This document shows positions 34,583 through 46,699 of a stretch of 64,000 bases of DNA, in pieces; positions within the stretch are counted from its first letter, which is position 1, and each line of letters starts with the position of its first letter. The stretch is taken from the NCBI GenBank assembly GCA_948099385.1, contig CANUEZ040000020.1:5674501-5738500 (forward strand), in the 5' to 3' direction. The notes under the pieces were generated by a model. It made no database searches. It worked only from the letters and a program-made list of their open reading frames with translations, and had not been told where the DNA came from. Source of the DNA: Fasciola hepatica (Eukaryota; Platyhelminthes; Trematoda; Plagiorchiida; Fasciolidae). Both the position numbers and the translations under genes were made by a program.

Positions 34583-36500
34583 AGAACTACTTAAATAACA
34601 GTACTGTGGCCACGATTACCGCGAACCGTGATACGTACATGTCACGATGTTCGTGAACACGTGACGTGGAATTTATACTGCATGAGGCAGAATTAATAAT
34701 GGACTACTTTCCTCAACAAACCGTACAGTGAAATAAAGAAATGTATATCTAACCACAGTTATATGTATACAGATCTGCAAACATTGAAATATGTATATAC
34801 ATGATTGCGTGTAGTATATCGGCGAGGAGGGGGGGCTTCAAATGATGATCTTTCCTCATAACGACCCATGCAGCACGAGTTTCCTCTTGACCGTACCACT
34901 GAGTGATCCAAAGTGAACAGATGCAGCAAGTTCCAAGTGTTGCTGGCAAATCCCGGTACATCTGAGGGACCACAAATTCAGGCTGAAACAGATTACGGAA
35001 CAGAGAAGAAGAGCAAACCATCGTATTCCTCACTGCCCCACTATCCCAGAATTATGGTGTTCTCTTGCACTGTAGTTTCGTGCTTAAGCAGCATTTAAGT
35101 AGTGAATGACGTATGCATAAACTTATCCCGAAACAACCGGGTGTGCCTCAAAAGCATCTCCCGCCCGCAGTCTGCGGTACTCATATGTAGGCTCTTGTTT
35201 TTCACTTGAGTCGAGCCTGGTATGAGAGGTGTTTGTGCGCTGCGAGGTTTCACGACATATTCATACGTGTATGTATGTGCCTTGTTTATAAATAGATGTC
35301 TGTAATTAGGTGTGATACCGGAATGACAGGTGCAACTCACGACCTCAAGAAGCTCCGGTATTAGCTTTTAAACTATCTACTGGCAGTTAGTATGGCATCT
35401 GCATCACCAGCTCACACTTCTAATATTTTCGGTTCATTAGTATCCATGTATGGGTTGCTCAAATTTATCCTTTAAATATCCTTATATAAACATATGTATC
35501 GGTGTCGGTTAGGCGCTTAAAACCGCCGATTACTGAATGAAAACCGAACACTGTATGACCATAAACACATGTTTATATATATATATATATATGTGCTGGT
35601 CCCGTGTTTATCCCAAAATCATGTTTCTATTCGCTGGGACATTGACCAGTCCGTTATAAGCCTGCCAGCATTTTAAACGTGGACATAACAGCTTCATTGG
35701 AAGCTGCATCTTCCTACCTCTACTTATTACGCGCGCAAGTGACTTATATAACAAGCCGTACAATGGGGTACGAAGACGATTGCCCTCCCCTGCAACTGGG
35801 CAGCTCCACCACCTCTGATGTGCCGGTAACTGCATGGGCTAAGCAATGATGTCTAAACGCTGAAGATCCGGTCTCTATAGCTTACGGACCATCTAACAGC
35901 AAATCCTACCTGACAGATAGCACCACCACTGAAGCTTCGTGGCCATCATTAGCACTACGAACTCAGTGACCTGTACTTCACAAAAGGTGCCTTACACTAC
36001 TCGTTATGAAAGTAACCATGCCATTCCGACTAGGTTCATCATCCTTCACAGTATAGCCGCCCGTTTATAGCACGTGAAAGAAGACTGATATGCCAACGTT
36101 CCTTGTGAACGATAATGAATGCATCTGAAGGAAGACAACATCTCCGGATTTTATTCACAGATTGGCGGCCCACTGAGGCCGTCATGGCACTTTCCCATCC
36201 ATGATTGTCTATTATCTGGCGCAAGTAGCCGTGCTAAAATCAGATTTTACGGCCGCCAAACACATAGGAATGGTATTTGATGAAATGGATCTCCTGCTAA
36301 CTCACTGGTCCGTGGAGTGTGTGTGTGAACAGGTGTGAACAGGGCCAGGTGTGAACACCGAAGCTGGAAGCTTCCAGTCCTGAGTACCACTGGCCGAACC
36401 CAAGCTGAATCGCCCATGAAATGAAGGCGACCTCGAAAGCCATAGTGCCCAACTAGGTGCCGCGAGCTGCGGCGCCTGCTCATCCTTTTTTTCATGACAG
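34583..36500. other. No recognisable gene
   Basis: No conserved motif on either strand. Contains a (TA)n run at 35574-35592 and a small direct duplication of 'AGGTGTGAACA' near 36329-36357. Confidence 0.5.
35574..35592. repeat. (TA)n microsatellite
   Basis: About nine TA units. Confidence 0.9.
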
Positions 36501-36606
36501 TAGCGCTAATCAAATGACACGAGTGGGCGGGTCAGCGAAACGAAAGACAAACGTCAACATTTGATTGAAGAAAACAGTTTTATCAAGTATTACTAAACTT
36601 ACAATC

Positions 36607-36901
36607 ATGAGTGATAACGAAATTCTCCGGCATTTAAGGTTCTTTTCAGCCACAGAGAAATTGGCTGAAAATCCATCAATACCTGAGGACTGCTTTACCA
36701 AAACTCAGGGGGAAACAGTCCTTACTACGGTAAATCTCCCCCGGTAAGTTTTTGCTTCTGCGTCATTACTTCTACTGAGCTACCATTTTTAACACTTCAC
36801 ATAGACGAAAAATAATAAGTCAAAAGTTCTTCGAAACCTGGCATCAGCCAGAAGGTGCTGATGTGAACTTGGAAGTACCGAAATATTTTTTACCGCTGTG
36901 A
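36607..36901 (+). CDS. Candidate two-exon host gene or 5' end, unknown product
   Basis: Exon 1 (36607-36743) starts at ATG with 'MSDNEILRHLRFFSATEKLA' and ends CCCCG|GTAAGT, a near-perfect donor. Without splicing, translation stops at once (CGG TAA). A 61-bp stretch (36744-36804) ends in a pyrimidine-containing tract and CACATAG, a good acceptor. Joining keeps the frame and continues 'RKIISQKFFETWHQPEGADV' to a stop at 36899-36901, giving 77 residues. Residues are mixed and soluble-looking, with no signal peptide or membrane span. I do not recognise a family. The intron size is in the short class common in flatworms. A further exon could follow instead of the stop if another donor is used. 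Nothing around it looks like a transposon, which makes a host gene plausible. Confidence 0.35.
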
Positions 36902-38240
36902 TAGGTACAACCTTATTCGCAACTATTATTTGATGATGGGCCGGTTCAAGATCGATTTTTGCCAACACACCAGCAAAGTTGAAGTCCGCCGTGGTACCTT
37001 GAATATGTGGAGAGCCTACTCACCTGGAAAGATGGCTTTTCTGAAGAGGCTATCATGTTTAGATGGTCAACAATCCTCTGACGTTTGGGAAACCACGGGC
37101 AGCGATTGAGCCTGATGATCATTCAGTACGCAAATAATACACAGTTTGAGCATGAGCAAAACCTCAGCTCACAGTTTTATGTTTGTTGGATACAAGTCGG
37201 CCTACCCAAGCAAATATGGAAGGTTTCATATACAGACGCGATGACCTCTGGATATGAACACCATAGGTGGTACGCACGGTGGCTTGGCACCTCTAGGTAC
37301 GCAACTAGTAAGAGCAAAGGAGAACCGGCCGTCTCCGGTGAAGAGGAAAGTTCAAGGACACTGTTAGCGAAGCGAAATCAGCAAGAATAAATCAAGAGGT
37401 CGGAATGATGCAGGAACTCTCTACAAACTATGGAGTTTGGAACATCTGCCATCAAGTAAACTGGACAGACATGCAGCAAAGATCCATATCTGGGGTCTTC
37501 AAAATTTGTCCGTTATATTTTACAGAATTCCCAACAATAGATTACAGGAGACGGACCATTCCGAAGTCTGATCTAAAAGTGAGAAGACGGTGACTTCATT
37601 GCCCGTGTCTACTGAGTACTGTGTCCCTGATTTATGGTTAACAATACAGAATGAGCAACTGGCCTGGACAGCAGCATCTTTCGAAGATACCCATTGACTC
37701 ACTCATTCACCTGGTTGGCTTGGGCAAGTAAACAAGGCTGCGTGCAACGAAGTGCCTAAGAACAACAATAATTGTACATTTTCTCGGCTACGGTCGAGAA
37801 GCAAACTCAGGCGCGTGATCATGGTGTATAGCTTTACCCAGTAAGATGAAATATTCACAAACTTTAGATAAAAAATTCAAAAGTGCGAGCGGTAGAAAAA
37901 CATAGCCGGCGATAGTTTACACGGATCACTCTATTAATTGTTTGCGCGGCAACCTTGAACCGGTTTGAGCTGCGAGAACCGGGCTTAAAAGCAACCGCAG
38001 ACAAGGTAAGGTCTGTGTCGAGCTGCATCTTACACTCTGACATGGTTACGTTGCGATGATATATCTTAAAAAATATATATCGTGCAACAAAAAGAGGACA
38101 AAAAACAGCGAAAAACCACAGACTCACCGGGTGGGTGAATAATTCAGGAGGTTCTGGAAGTTTCGGGCTTACCAATAATAAAGACGTTCGAGAGCGGCTG
38201 GTGAACGTGTCTCCTATCGGGTCTAGCAGCGAAGTACCAA
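36902..38240. other. No recognisable gene
   Basis: A 101-codon plus-strand frame (37085-37390) ends in a charged Lys/Glu/Arg tail but has no known motif. It could be a downstream exon of the 36607 candidate; I see no convincing junction. Confidence 0.4.
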
Positions 38241-38246
38241 AGATAT

Positions 38247-38436
38247 CTCCTCTGTCGAACGAATAGAGAAGACGCAAGTCGGTTTGCAGATGCGAGGTTT
38301 ATTCTATATATCGTGGTACCGAAACAATACCGATACGAGAGATACACCAAAGGGAAAACGAAACGAAACGAAACGATTGTGCAGAAAGCAAACCACCAGC
38401 GTGTACAATCGGCGAAAGTGAAAGTGATTTAAAACG
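38247..38436 (-). repeat. Promoter-like repeat, copy A
   Basis: The reverse complement aligns over about 190 bases with 54857-55047. Shared landmarks are 'GCCGATTGT', 'TTTGCTTTCTGC', 'TCGTATCGGTA', 'TTCGGTACCAC', a TATATAGAATAAAC / ACATAGAGCGCAC box, and 'GACAGAGGAG' against 'GATAGAGGAG'. It includes a TTTCG tandem run (AAACG on the plus strand, 38354-38376). The layout (TATA-like box, then a short leader) suggests the 5' end or LTR of a retroelement. The downstream minus-strand frame (38277-37864) is unassigned. Confidence 0.6.
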
Positions 38437-38439
38437 GGG

Positions 38440-40690
38440 TCGACGGAAACCCCGGATAAGCCAGTCCAGTAAAAAGTACGCAACCGGAGAACACTATAAG
38501 TTTAATGTCAAACGTAAGAAAAGATCGCGGAGAATAAAGGTCAAAAATGGTGTCCAGAAATTAGTCATTTTCTCAAAACGATCGAGGTCACTACGAGGCA
38601 GCAAACTATACAATTTGCAAGTGATTCGCCCGGATGACACTTGGCCAATAGGTTTTCTCTGTTTTATTGGCAGTCTCGACAACTGTTCCGAGTCGCCTCT
38701 CTGTGGACGTGCAAGCTGCATTCTGCATATCACTAGAGAGAAGTTGAAACCACCTCTCCATCAGGAGAATATCTATCAGGGCGCAGTTGACGAAGCAACT
38801 GTGAAGCGCAGCCACCTCCGAACTCAGTGTTCACATTAGAGAGGAGAATTTGTTGTTTTTACGGCGTTCTAATCAGGCTGGCGAGAGAGAACTTTTTAGC
38901 CCATCTTTGGTGGACTGCCAAGTCTCTTCGGCCGTCAGCACTGGTGCGGTTCAAAGCCCAAGGCTTGAGACGACGGATAATCGAGTTACAATACAGCTGA
39001 TAGCTGCAGCGGATCAACAAATATGAGAAGGTTCTTGTCGGCTTTGTTTAGGTCTCTAGGAGTAATCGTACACACACCAGTCGGACTAGTGCATTTTGTG
39101 CAACAAGTGGGTGAATGTGAGATCAGACCATGTGTTCTTTGTTTTGTGCTAGGCAACTGAGATTATTCTGAAGCAGAACTGAGTTCCCACCAGGGCTAGT
39201 CGGACAGAACAAAACGGCTGGTAGCCAAGGCTATGGCGCTTTATTTGGGGTTGAGTTAAAAATTCAACCCATATTTTACTTCATCGAATTTTTGTGGAGG
39301 AATGGCCGCTACCAAGTGGTTAGTGTTATGTCTTAAGTGGTCCGACTGTGTAGGGCAGATGGTTATTCTGATCTTGCAAATCAGGCTTCCGAGCTGTTTT
39401 CCCTGATAGATGGGGACGGGACAGCAGATGCCTTTGCCCCAGCGTAAAAATGGTTGGACTGACCATAATACAAAATTTGAAGTTATCGAATTCATTTTTA
39501 TTAAGCAAAAATATATGCTTTGCAAAATGGGAAATCTGGTTAAGAAAATAGGCCGCCACCGACGGTTTGATATAGTGGTTAACCGATACTCGGGTGCCTG
39601 TAACAAAAGTAAAAAATACGGTGGGATCACAGATTAAAAATTCCGAAGCCTCAGGTGCTAACCACATAAAGTCAAGCTGCTCAGGGAACAAGAGGTGAGT
39701 CAGGAGGTTCAGCGTCAGCAAAATGGAGGCCATAGTCGCTAGAGCAGGTGGAGGAGGGCTTTTATGAGACAGCATCGATCACATTTAGGTGTAGAGCAAC
39801 ACCAGACCTGGTACTACCTAGAAAAGCTAAGGCGTATCCATCCGCAAGCAGAGCGGTTAAAGGTGGGCTCATCTGTTTGGTGGAATCAGTGGTTCTCGCG
39901 GCAACCAAAGCGCAAAAGCCAGAGTATCTCCGGGGGCGAATTAATAGTTTGAATTATTCATTCTGCAATTTCACATATACTCGCTCGCCAATACTGGATT
40001 CCTTCCGTTGTTGCAAAGTTGTCATCCGCTTCTGCGAACGAAGATTCTCAGAAGCCATTGAACTTTCAGCCAATAAAGCCCACCATTTTGTCCTATTGAA
40101 GACTGACTTTGCAGTATACGCCGTTGTACCAGTTTCACAAAAGCAGAATAACGGCAGGCAGCCCTGTGGCGTCAAACAGAGGGGAAACTCCCGGAGCTAA
40201 GTAGTACTAAATTTTTTGTCTACAATAGATTTGTTATTGGTTTTACGCATTCGAACTCATTTACCTGCGGGCCACTAAAAACCTAATTTGAAAGAATTTT
40301 TCACTTGTCAGATATGCAGCTGTAGAGCAGTGCTGTGACGGCTGGAAATCTTTGGCTTAACTCGGACCTTTAAACAGGCATGCCTTTTCCTACTACCCTA
40401 GACCACTGCACTGGCCACTTTGTTTATGGTTAGGCATTGGTATCTGGCTAGTTTCGGCGAAAAAACCCACTCGAACCGTCAATTTTGGACAGCCAGCACC
40501 TTGGGTTACCTCTGCGTCATCGGCAAGCACAAATTGAGGCTGCCAGTTTCATGTGCTGGATCGTTTGTGGAGATTAGCAGGAGCAGAGAGCTCGGCACTG
40601 AGTTTAGTGGAACCCTGCTAGTTACGCCCGATTGCTAGACGTGAATATTAGCTTTAGCCCCTAATGTTTGCATGGTAAGGGTGCTATTTA
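38440..40690. other. No recognisable gene
   Basis: Two opposed 150-codon frames (39326-39775 minus, 39748-40200 plus) stand out by length only. I see no catalytic motif or domain in either. Confidence 0.4.
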
Positions 40691-41201
40691 CCCAAGGTTT
40701 TGTCCTCTAAACGGTCTTCATAGGGCGCAGTTTGACGCCTATGAACCTGTTGTTTACGGAATTCGATGCCTTGTTTAAGTCCATATGCTGGACCCCAGGA
40801 GGCCGTCGCTCAGCCAGCCGGCTAGATAATTCACCAAGGGAGAACAGTTCATATTTCGGACACCAGTGTTCTGCCACGAACCCGTGTTGCCTGCCTGAGT
40901 TAAAATTATTCCGTGCCTGGTGCTTATAATCCAGCCTCCCATCTATTTGCTGCAAGAGCTTGCGCGGCACAAAGGTCAGAATAACTGGTCCACATACCTG
41001 GCCTTGTGCCCGGGCTTTGGTCTTTTGTGCTCCCATTGCTGTGCCCTCCACCATTGCTTCAACCTTTTCCTCCCTAATTGACGCTTCGTACAGCTGCCTC
41101 ACCGAAGCCTTCAAGACCTTGTTTGAAGACTCCATGATGACCGATATAATTCTGCTCCGCTCTAAGGATTGGTTTTTTCGAGAGTCAAGATGTTCATACA
41201 T
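40691..41201 (-). pseudogene. Non-LTR retrotransposon RT fragment
   Basis: A 164-residue minus-strand frame. The second half reads 'VILTFVPRKLLQQIDGRL' (family 'ISLTSVxxKLLExIIxxxI'), 'GRQHGFVAEHWC' (family 'xQHGFxxGRSC'), 'ERRPPGVQHMDLNKASNSVN' (family 'VxYLDFxKAFDSVxH', Phe to Leu/Asn changes) and 'VKLRPM' (family 'KLRAYG'). Motif A Asp is present but its context is decayed. No motif B or C follows before the frame ends. It is a different, older copy from the CR1-like element at 25.6 kb. Confidence 0.65.
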
Positions 41202-41697
41202 AACTCACTATTGTCTAACCTCAATACTTCTGGTTCCCCCATCCCTAATTCCACAATAACTTTTATTCAGTATGTTTTTTTAAAGCCGCCAAAGTAACTT
41301 CGGTATCATAATTCCCGCCCAAATCCAGAAGTCTTAGTTCCACTCATAGAACAGCTAGGATTTCTCTCACATGCTTTGGGGTTTGGACAATACCACAAAA
41401 CGTCTCGGGTTTGTACGGACGGAAGCAGCCAAATTCTACTCAATGAATACTTCACAACTTTGACAGCTAAGGCTCTGTTCCCAAAAACCTTAAAGCTGTT
41501 CCATTCTTTTTGGGTTTGGCTTAGTTTGTGTCCAACGGACTATTGTGGCTTTGGAAATGGTCGACTTAAATCATGGGAATTCTTTCCTAGTGCAACCCAC
41601 CGTCAAAGATAGACATTCCTCTGAAGGCTGAGATACTCCTTTCCTGAAAATTAGCCGGAAAAGCAGCCTGAACCTGTTTGCACAGTGATCCGTCGAT

Positions 41698-41893
41698 CAC
41701 ACCCTGTCTATCACTTGTTTGACTGTGGGTCTCGCGCACGCGGCAACCGCAAGCGCTAATTCTGAGTCAATTCCTCGGCACACGCCAGCACGCGGTCTCC
41801 GCACTCAGGCCCAGTGGGAACACACGCGGTTGGCACTCCGTGGTCTTTTATTGCTGAATTCCTCGACGAATATGATAGTGGGAGCTGAGGGAG
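41698..41893 (+). repeat. Direct repeat upstream of Ty3/gypsy relic
   Basis: About 195 bases starting 'CCCTGTCTATCACTTG' recur at 47086-47281 with only a handful of differences up to 'GCTGAATTCCTCGA'. Weaker similarity continues for some 40-50 bases. The pair brackets the gypsy coding region, begins with TG (41704), and so could be its LTR ends. No AATAAA, primer site or polypurine tract is clear beside it, so an unrelated inserted repeat remains possible. Confidence 0.7.
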
Positions 41894-42479
41894 TGTACCC
41901 TCCATTGAAAGACGAACTTGTTTTATTTGCAGTTTTTGAATAACTTAGCCGAAGTGACGGATCCAGGTCACGTCTACGGCAGCTTTTCCTTCCCATCGTG
42001 GGTCATATATTCAGCCTAAAATTGGTGAGATATTACTTTTTCATTGCTTTATTTATCTTTGACGGACTGCTTCAAGTACCTACATGGTTTTGGAAGGCAA
42101 CACCACTTCATTCCTCTTATTTCGATTGCCAATATTGCACTGGTAGGTTTTCACTTCTATTTATTCCGGAATTTTTTATATCAGGCGTTGCCAATAACGT
42201 TTTTGGAGTCACAAGCTAGCCAATTTCCGCGACGCACCTATTTCAAATTGAGCAGAGAGCCTAAGCCCGAGTTTGAATCGGGGTGTCAAGCTGCGCGCAT
42301 AGAAATGTCGGATTTCATACATGAGGATCCGAGTGATTCCACCTCCATCTGCGAGCCTCGATTACAGGAGGCTTATGTACCAAGTCGACAGTGCAAATTC
42401 AGCAAACCGCTCTCAGTAACCCCATTTTGTATGACCCCACCAAACCAGGATTTCGTTATGAACCCCCTGGGTCACAACA

Positions 42480-42970
42480 GTACGACAATTTCCGAAAGCT
42501 TTGATCAAGCATGCGGCAGCTTTGCGAGAAAAACGTATCCAGCACTTTTTCTACCATGTCCATCTTGGAGACACAACACCCTCACAGATGTTACGGAGAA
42601 AGCTTTCCATCATAGATGCGACGTCCACAGAAGATGCAGTCCTGTGTCAGCTGTGGATGCAACAACTCTCACCGTACGCCCAAAGCACAAGAGCCGTCTT
42701 AATACAAATCGACGGTTTGGATTAGCGCGCAGGGGCAGCCGACAAGGCCCTGAAGAATTCAAGCCATTTTTCTTCACAGTCCCAAACCATCAGTACCGCC
42801 ACCGCTGCTCTACTTGTTGCGGTCGTTAACACTACGTCAAAACCAAAGCACCTCAACGCACCCAGTAGCAGCTCTGACATTCAAGCTTTATGTCAGTTAG
42901 TTCGCGCTTTGAAGAAGGCGACTAAACGTCCAGTGCGTACCTTAACAGCCTTGGCAAACAAAGCAAAACT
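42480..42970 (+). pseudogene. Ty3/gypsy gag remnant
   Basis: The frame at 42501-42725 reads 'EKRIQHFFYHVHLGDTTPSQ' and 'MLRRKLSI' (family 'LGDxTPSQxLRRM'), 'LCQLWMQQLSPYAQS' (family 'LRxLWLQRLPxxVQ'). Another frame downstream gives 'SHFSSQSQTISTATAALLVA' and 'LCQLVRALKKAT'. This is the capsid C-terminal part of a CsRn1-type gag. The N-terminal half before 42500 is unreadable. Confidence 0.7.
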
Positions 42971-42979
42971 AGCAGTCAC

Positions 42980-43340
42980 TTAACGAGTTGTTCCTATTAG
43001 CCGAGTTATCAATCCGGCGATGTTATTTCTACCGCCGTTTTAGACATCAAGCTCGCAAATGCGAAGAGCCTTGTAGTTTCCACTCCACCCAGGTAATGGC
43101 GACAAGCTCGACCAGCACCCCTGTTCCCACTTACCTTATTCACAAGACAAGACTAGTAGCACGCCTTTCCTAATGAACACGGGATCGCAGTTTAGTATGA
43201 TACTGGTTGCAAAGCGGTTCACTGCCTCTCCCACATCCCTAACATTGCAAGCAGCCCAAAACATTTCAGTTCTGACATACGGCCCCCGTCTTCCCGTCCC
43301 GTGAGTTTTTGTCGTCACCCCAATGCATCAGGCTATTCTG
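42980..43340 (+). pseudogene. Ty3/gypsy zinc knuckle and protease remnant
   Basis: 'CYFYRRFRHQARKCEEPCSF' (43026-43085) preserves the C...H..C..C knuckle spacing typical of CsRn1-like gag. It is followed after about 90 bases by 'FLMNTGSQFSMI', the protease site with the catalytic Asp of 'DTG' changed to Asn. Stops interrupt both sides. Confidence 0.65.
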
Positions 43341-43639
43341 AGCTTGGTTTTTTTAGAAATTCCTGGTCTGTTGGTCACTCCTGGAAAGCGACAACTAAAA
43401 GATCGAGTCACATCAAAATTCGTTGTTGGTTCCTTGCTCAAAGCTCAATCACCAGCAGTCTTCACACCGATTCCCAATTCCGAGCCAGAATTTGGTAGTT
43501 TGTTCAGCAAGCACCTTAATATTGTTCGCTTGGGCAACAACCTGCCTCCAATCAACACTGAAGTGGCCCATCGCACCGTCAGACAAGGGCCCCCAGTCCA
43601 AGCTCGACCCCACGGGTTGGCTCCAGACAAGCTCCGGGT

Positions 43640-44270
43640 ACCCCGCCCTAATTTCCAACGTACGTTCAACTTCGGAGCTATCCAGCCTTCCAACAGTCCA
43701 TGGGTATCACCCCTGCACATGGTCCCAAAGAAGTCGCCTGACAACTGGAAACCTGTGCGGGGTTTATCGCTCACTCAAACGAAGGACTGTGCTCGACCGA
43801 TTTCCTGTTCCGCACATCACGGACCCTGCGGCTGGTTTGGCGGGTAAAGTAATATTTAGTCGAATGGATTTTGTGCGGGCATATAACCAAATACCAGTTG
43901 ATGGGGAGAATATCCCCAAAACAGTCGTAAGAATAGCCTTTGGTCTTTTTGAGTTTCTAAGGATGCCGTTTAGACTCAGCAACGCCACGCAAACTTACCA
44001 GATTTTCATCGATATGGTACTCAGTGATTTGGATTTTGCGTCCAATTATCTTGGCTACATCCTGATTGCCAGTCCGTCGGAGACGAAAATCTAGCACGCT
44101 CAGCAGCCGTATATCTCAACACGAAGTCACGGTCAACGCGAATAAGTGTGTATTAGTCGTCAACGCCACCAAATTCCTGGGCCTTGAGGTTACTTCCATA
44201 GGGATCGTATTATTAAGAGACAAGATGCTGGCAATCCTGTACTACCCAGAACCTACGTCACTCGAGTAAC
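43640..44270 (+). pseudogene. Ty3/gypsy reverse transcriptase, active site lost
   Basis: Across two frames: 'SNSPWVSPLHMVPKKSPDNW' (family 'SxSPWASPLHMVPKK'), 'DRFPVPHITD', 'IFSRMDFVRAYNQIPV' (motif A Asp present), 'FGLFEFLRMPFRLSNATQTY' and, where YLDD is expected, 'NYLGYILIAS'. Both catalytic Asp residues of motif C are gone. 'VTVNANKCVLVVNATKFLGL' continues the thumb in a third frame. The loss of the Asp pair alone rules out activity. Confidence 0.85.
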
Positions 44271-44274
44271 TACG

Positions 44275-44870
44275 GTGTTTCGACGGGTTGGTCAAGTTCC
44301 ACCGGCTTTTCATCACTCAAGTGGCTCAGCTAGCGCAGCCACTCAAACCTGGCAAAAGTCAAAGCAAAGCAGCTTTTTTCCACGAAAACCGCACGAGATG
44401 CATTTGTGTGCTGTAGCAAGATATCAGCTGTGTTACCTTGCTGTCACATCTGAAACCAAATTTTCCGATGGCGTTGGTCAGCGGCGCCTCAGACGAAACC
44501 GTGGGCATTTTTGCCGCAGCAATATTCCTCCGAAACTTGGAAACCCAATATATTTTTCTCCAAAATCTACAGCCATCTGAGCCCAAGTATAGCACTTTTG
44601 GCCGCAAAATTCCCGCCATCTGCCTAGGCATCCGTCGCTTTGAACACATCCCAGAGGGACTCGAACTCACGGTCCACATTGACTATGAACGGATCATCAA
44701 CGCACTACACGCCAACACGGACGGATGCTCTCCCAGTGAGTCAAGACATTCGGATTTCATCTCTAAGTTCACAAGTGATGTACGCCATATCTCGGGTGAC
44801 AGTAGTCCTGTCGCGGACGCGCTATATCGCAATCACAACTTGGGCCCCGGCACCCCAGGCTTTATCAACC
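44275..44870 (+). pseudogene. Ty3/gypsy RNase H
   Basis: Starts with 'VGQVPPAFHH'-like connection sequence in a shifted frame. The long frame from 44438 gives 'VSGASDETVGIFAA' (family 'TDASDxAVGAVLxQ'), 'EPKYSTFGRKIPAICLGIRR' (family 'EKxYSTFDRELLAxYLAVRH'), 'VHIDYERIINAL' (family 'IYTDHKPLxFAL') and 'DVRHISGDSSPVADALYR' (family 'DIRHIxGxxNxVADALSR'). Some catalytic residues are replaced. Confidence 0.8.
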
Positions 44871-45478
44871 CCGGAACTGTTGCATCAGGTCAAGCAGACG
44901 ATCCCGAGGAACGGCAGCTTCGTAACACCATACCTCTGAGGCTCCATTCGGTTCCTATTCTTTCAGCCGAAGGTTGCATATTGTGTGTAATGTCCGAAGG
45001 CCACCCAAGGCCGGTAAAGACCCCAGCTTTTAGGCAACAGGTTTTCGAAACCTTACACAGTTTGTCCCACCCCGGTATAAAAGCGTCTACTAAACTCGTC
45101 GGTGACCTTTGTGCCTGGCGCAACATGGACCGCGGTGCCACTGCATGGGCCCATATCCGCATCCGGTGTCAACAGTCGGAAGTGCATAGCCATATAAACA
45201 ACTCATTGCCAAAATTTCCAACTGTCGACTCAAGTTTACAACACGTGCATGTTGACCTAGTGGGGCCGTTGCCCTCTTCAAGGGGTGGCATATGTCATTT
45301 AATTTGGTTGGATCGTTTCATCGGACTTTCGCTAGCTGTACCTTTGCACAATGCAGTCAGCGAAACAGTCACACATGCTTTCTTAGGACACTGGGTAGCA
45401 GCATGTGGCTGTCCGGTTGTGGTCACCGCAGACCGCGGCTCGCCGTCCACAACATTTAGGCGCCCGTCACAAACGTAA
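44871..45478 (+). pseudogene. Ty3/gypsy integrase, partial
   Basis: Same frame as the RNase H. HHCC finger: 'FETLHSLSHPGIKAST' (both His present) and 'IRIRCQQSEVHSH', where the first Cys is replaced by Arg. Core: 'HVHVDLVGPLPSSRG' (first Asp), 'LIWLDRFIGLSLAVPL' (family 'LTxIDRFTRWPEAIPL') and 'CPVVVTADRG' (second Asp). The frame breaks before the catalytic Glu. Confidence 0.8.
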
Positions 45479-46300
45479 CACCGCCTACCATCCATCGGCA
45501 GACGGAATGGTAGTAGTTTTCAGTGGCGACTCACGGTAGCCTTAGCAGCTCACAAAAATGCAGACTGGCAGGAATCACCTTGCTAGTACATCCAGGTTGA
45601 CGCGACGCACTTAAAGACGATCCAAAAACCACATCAGTCGAATTCACATAAGGTTGCACGCTTGGACTTCCTGACGAAATGGTAGCCCCAAAGTCTATTG
45701 CAACTTTTGCCTACGCCGATCAAGCTGCCGGGTAAAGGCACCGTGTGCTTAAGTTACACCTTCCAGCAGCTCGCGAACTAAAAACGACTCGTGCAAGTGC
45801 ACCCACACCTCCAGTAACGTAAGCACGTTTTTCTTAGGACAGAGGCTCGCGCCCCTCTACAACCTGCCTACTGTGGCCTCCACAGAGTCCTACGCCGCCT
45901 AGAGAAAGCATTCGTAATCCATTAAAAAGGAGAAAAGGATACGGTTACCATAGCCCAATATGAACCAGCCTAACCGGCTGAATCCTTTCTTCCTGGTGTC
46001 ACCCCATCGGACGCTTCAGGACCAGTACCAGAGTACCCGGCATCCCATACTCCGACCGTACCAGCCCCGGTGACCCAGTAGCCTAGCCTTTCTGATGCAG
46101 CCCCCAACACAGAGCCGTACTCACTGATTTTCTACGGCGGACGGATGATGAGGAAACTCTCTTGTTTAGCAGGTACGGGATAACGGATCAGGTGTGAAAA
46201 TGTAGCGGAAGAAAAAAAGTGAGTAAAGATTTTCTACTCACTGTTGTGGCAGCTCATTCCCGGTTGGTTTTTCAAACTGAAGCCATTTACTATTCCTTTT

Positions 46301-46522
46301 TCATAGCTCAACAACTTTGTTGACGTACTCCTGATCCACCACTTCCGGGCACCATAACTTTAAGCCTGCCGTTTTAGGGGGAACTCGTATTGCTTTTAGG
46401 GCACCGTTTCGCGAACGATGGGGACCCGATGTTCCTCCGGTATCCATAGACAAGATAAGTGCGTTATCAGAAAGACCAACCACAACACCCCTCATCAAGC
46501 CGGATATGTACAGGTCATTCAC
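46301..46522 (-). other. 73-codon minus-strand frame, unassigned
   Basis: Lies within the presumed 3' region of the gypsy relic. No motif is recognised, and I list it only because it is the sole sizeable frame between 45.5 and 46.8 kb. Confidence 0.15.
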
Positions 46523-46699
46523 TGGGACGATCTGAGAGAAAACTCAACTGATACCTATGTGGTAAGCACCGGAAAGCCCTGCCTCTTGCTCTGAGCTCAA
46601 GAGGTTTCTGGGTTGGATAGTCAGCCTAGGCGGCCTTTTCCAGTTCCTCGCTCCGAGTTCCAACCGCAACGTTCTACCGCATGTGACTTTCTGCCCTCT

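Larger units (their letters stand above)
42290..46200 (+). mobile_element. Ty3/gypsy (CsRn1-like) internal region, decayed
   Basis: Plus-strand order is gag, a CHCC-type knuckle remnant, protease, RT, RNase H and integrase, the Ty3/gypsy order. Wording of the motifs is closest to the CsRn1/Kabuki-type elements of flatworms as I know them. Frames shift several times. From 45480 to 46200 only scattered, stop-filled sequence remains, where the integrase C-terminus should be. Confidence 0.8.

Noticed and set aside
39326..40200. Two opposed frames of about 150 codons, considered as host genes.
   Set aside because: No domain, splice site or start context supports either; listed only as unassigned sequence.
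41719..41943. 74-codon frame with an almost identical partner at 47104.
   Set aside because: Both lie in the 195-bp direct repeat; the shared frame follows from DNA identity in a GC-rich repeat.
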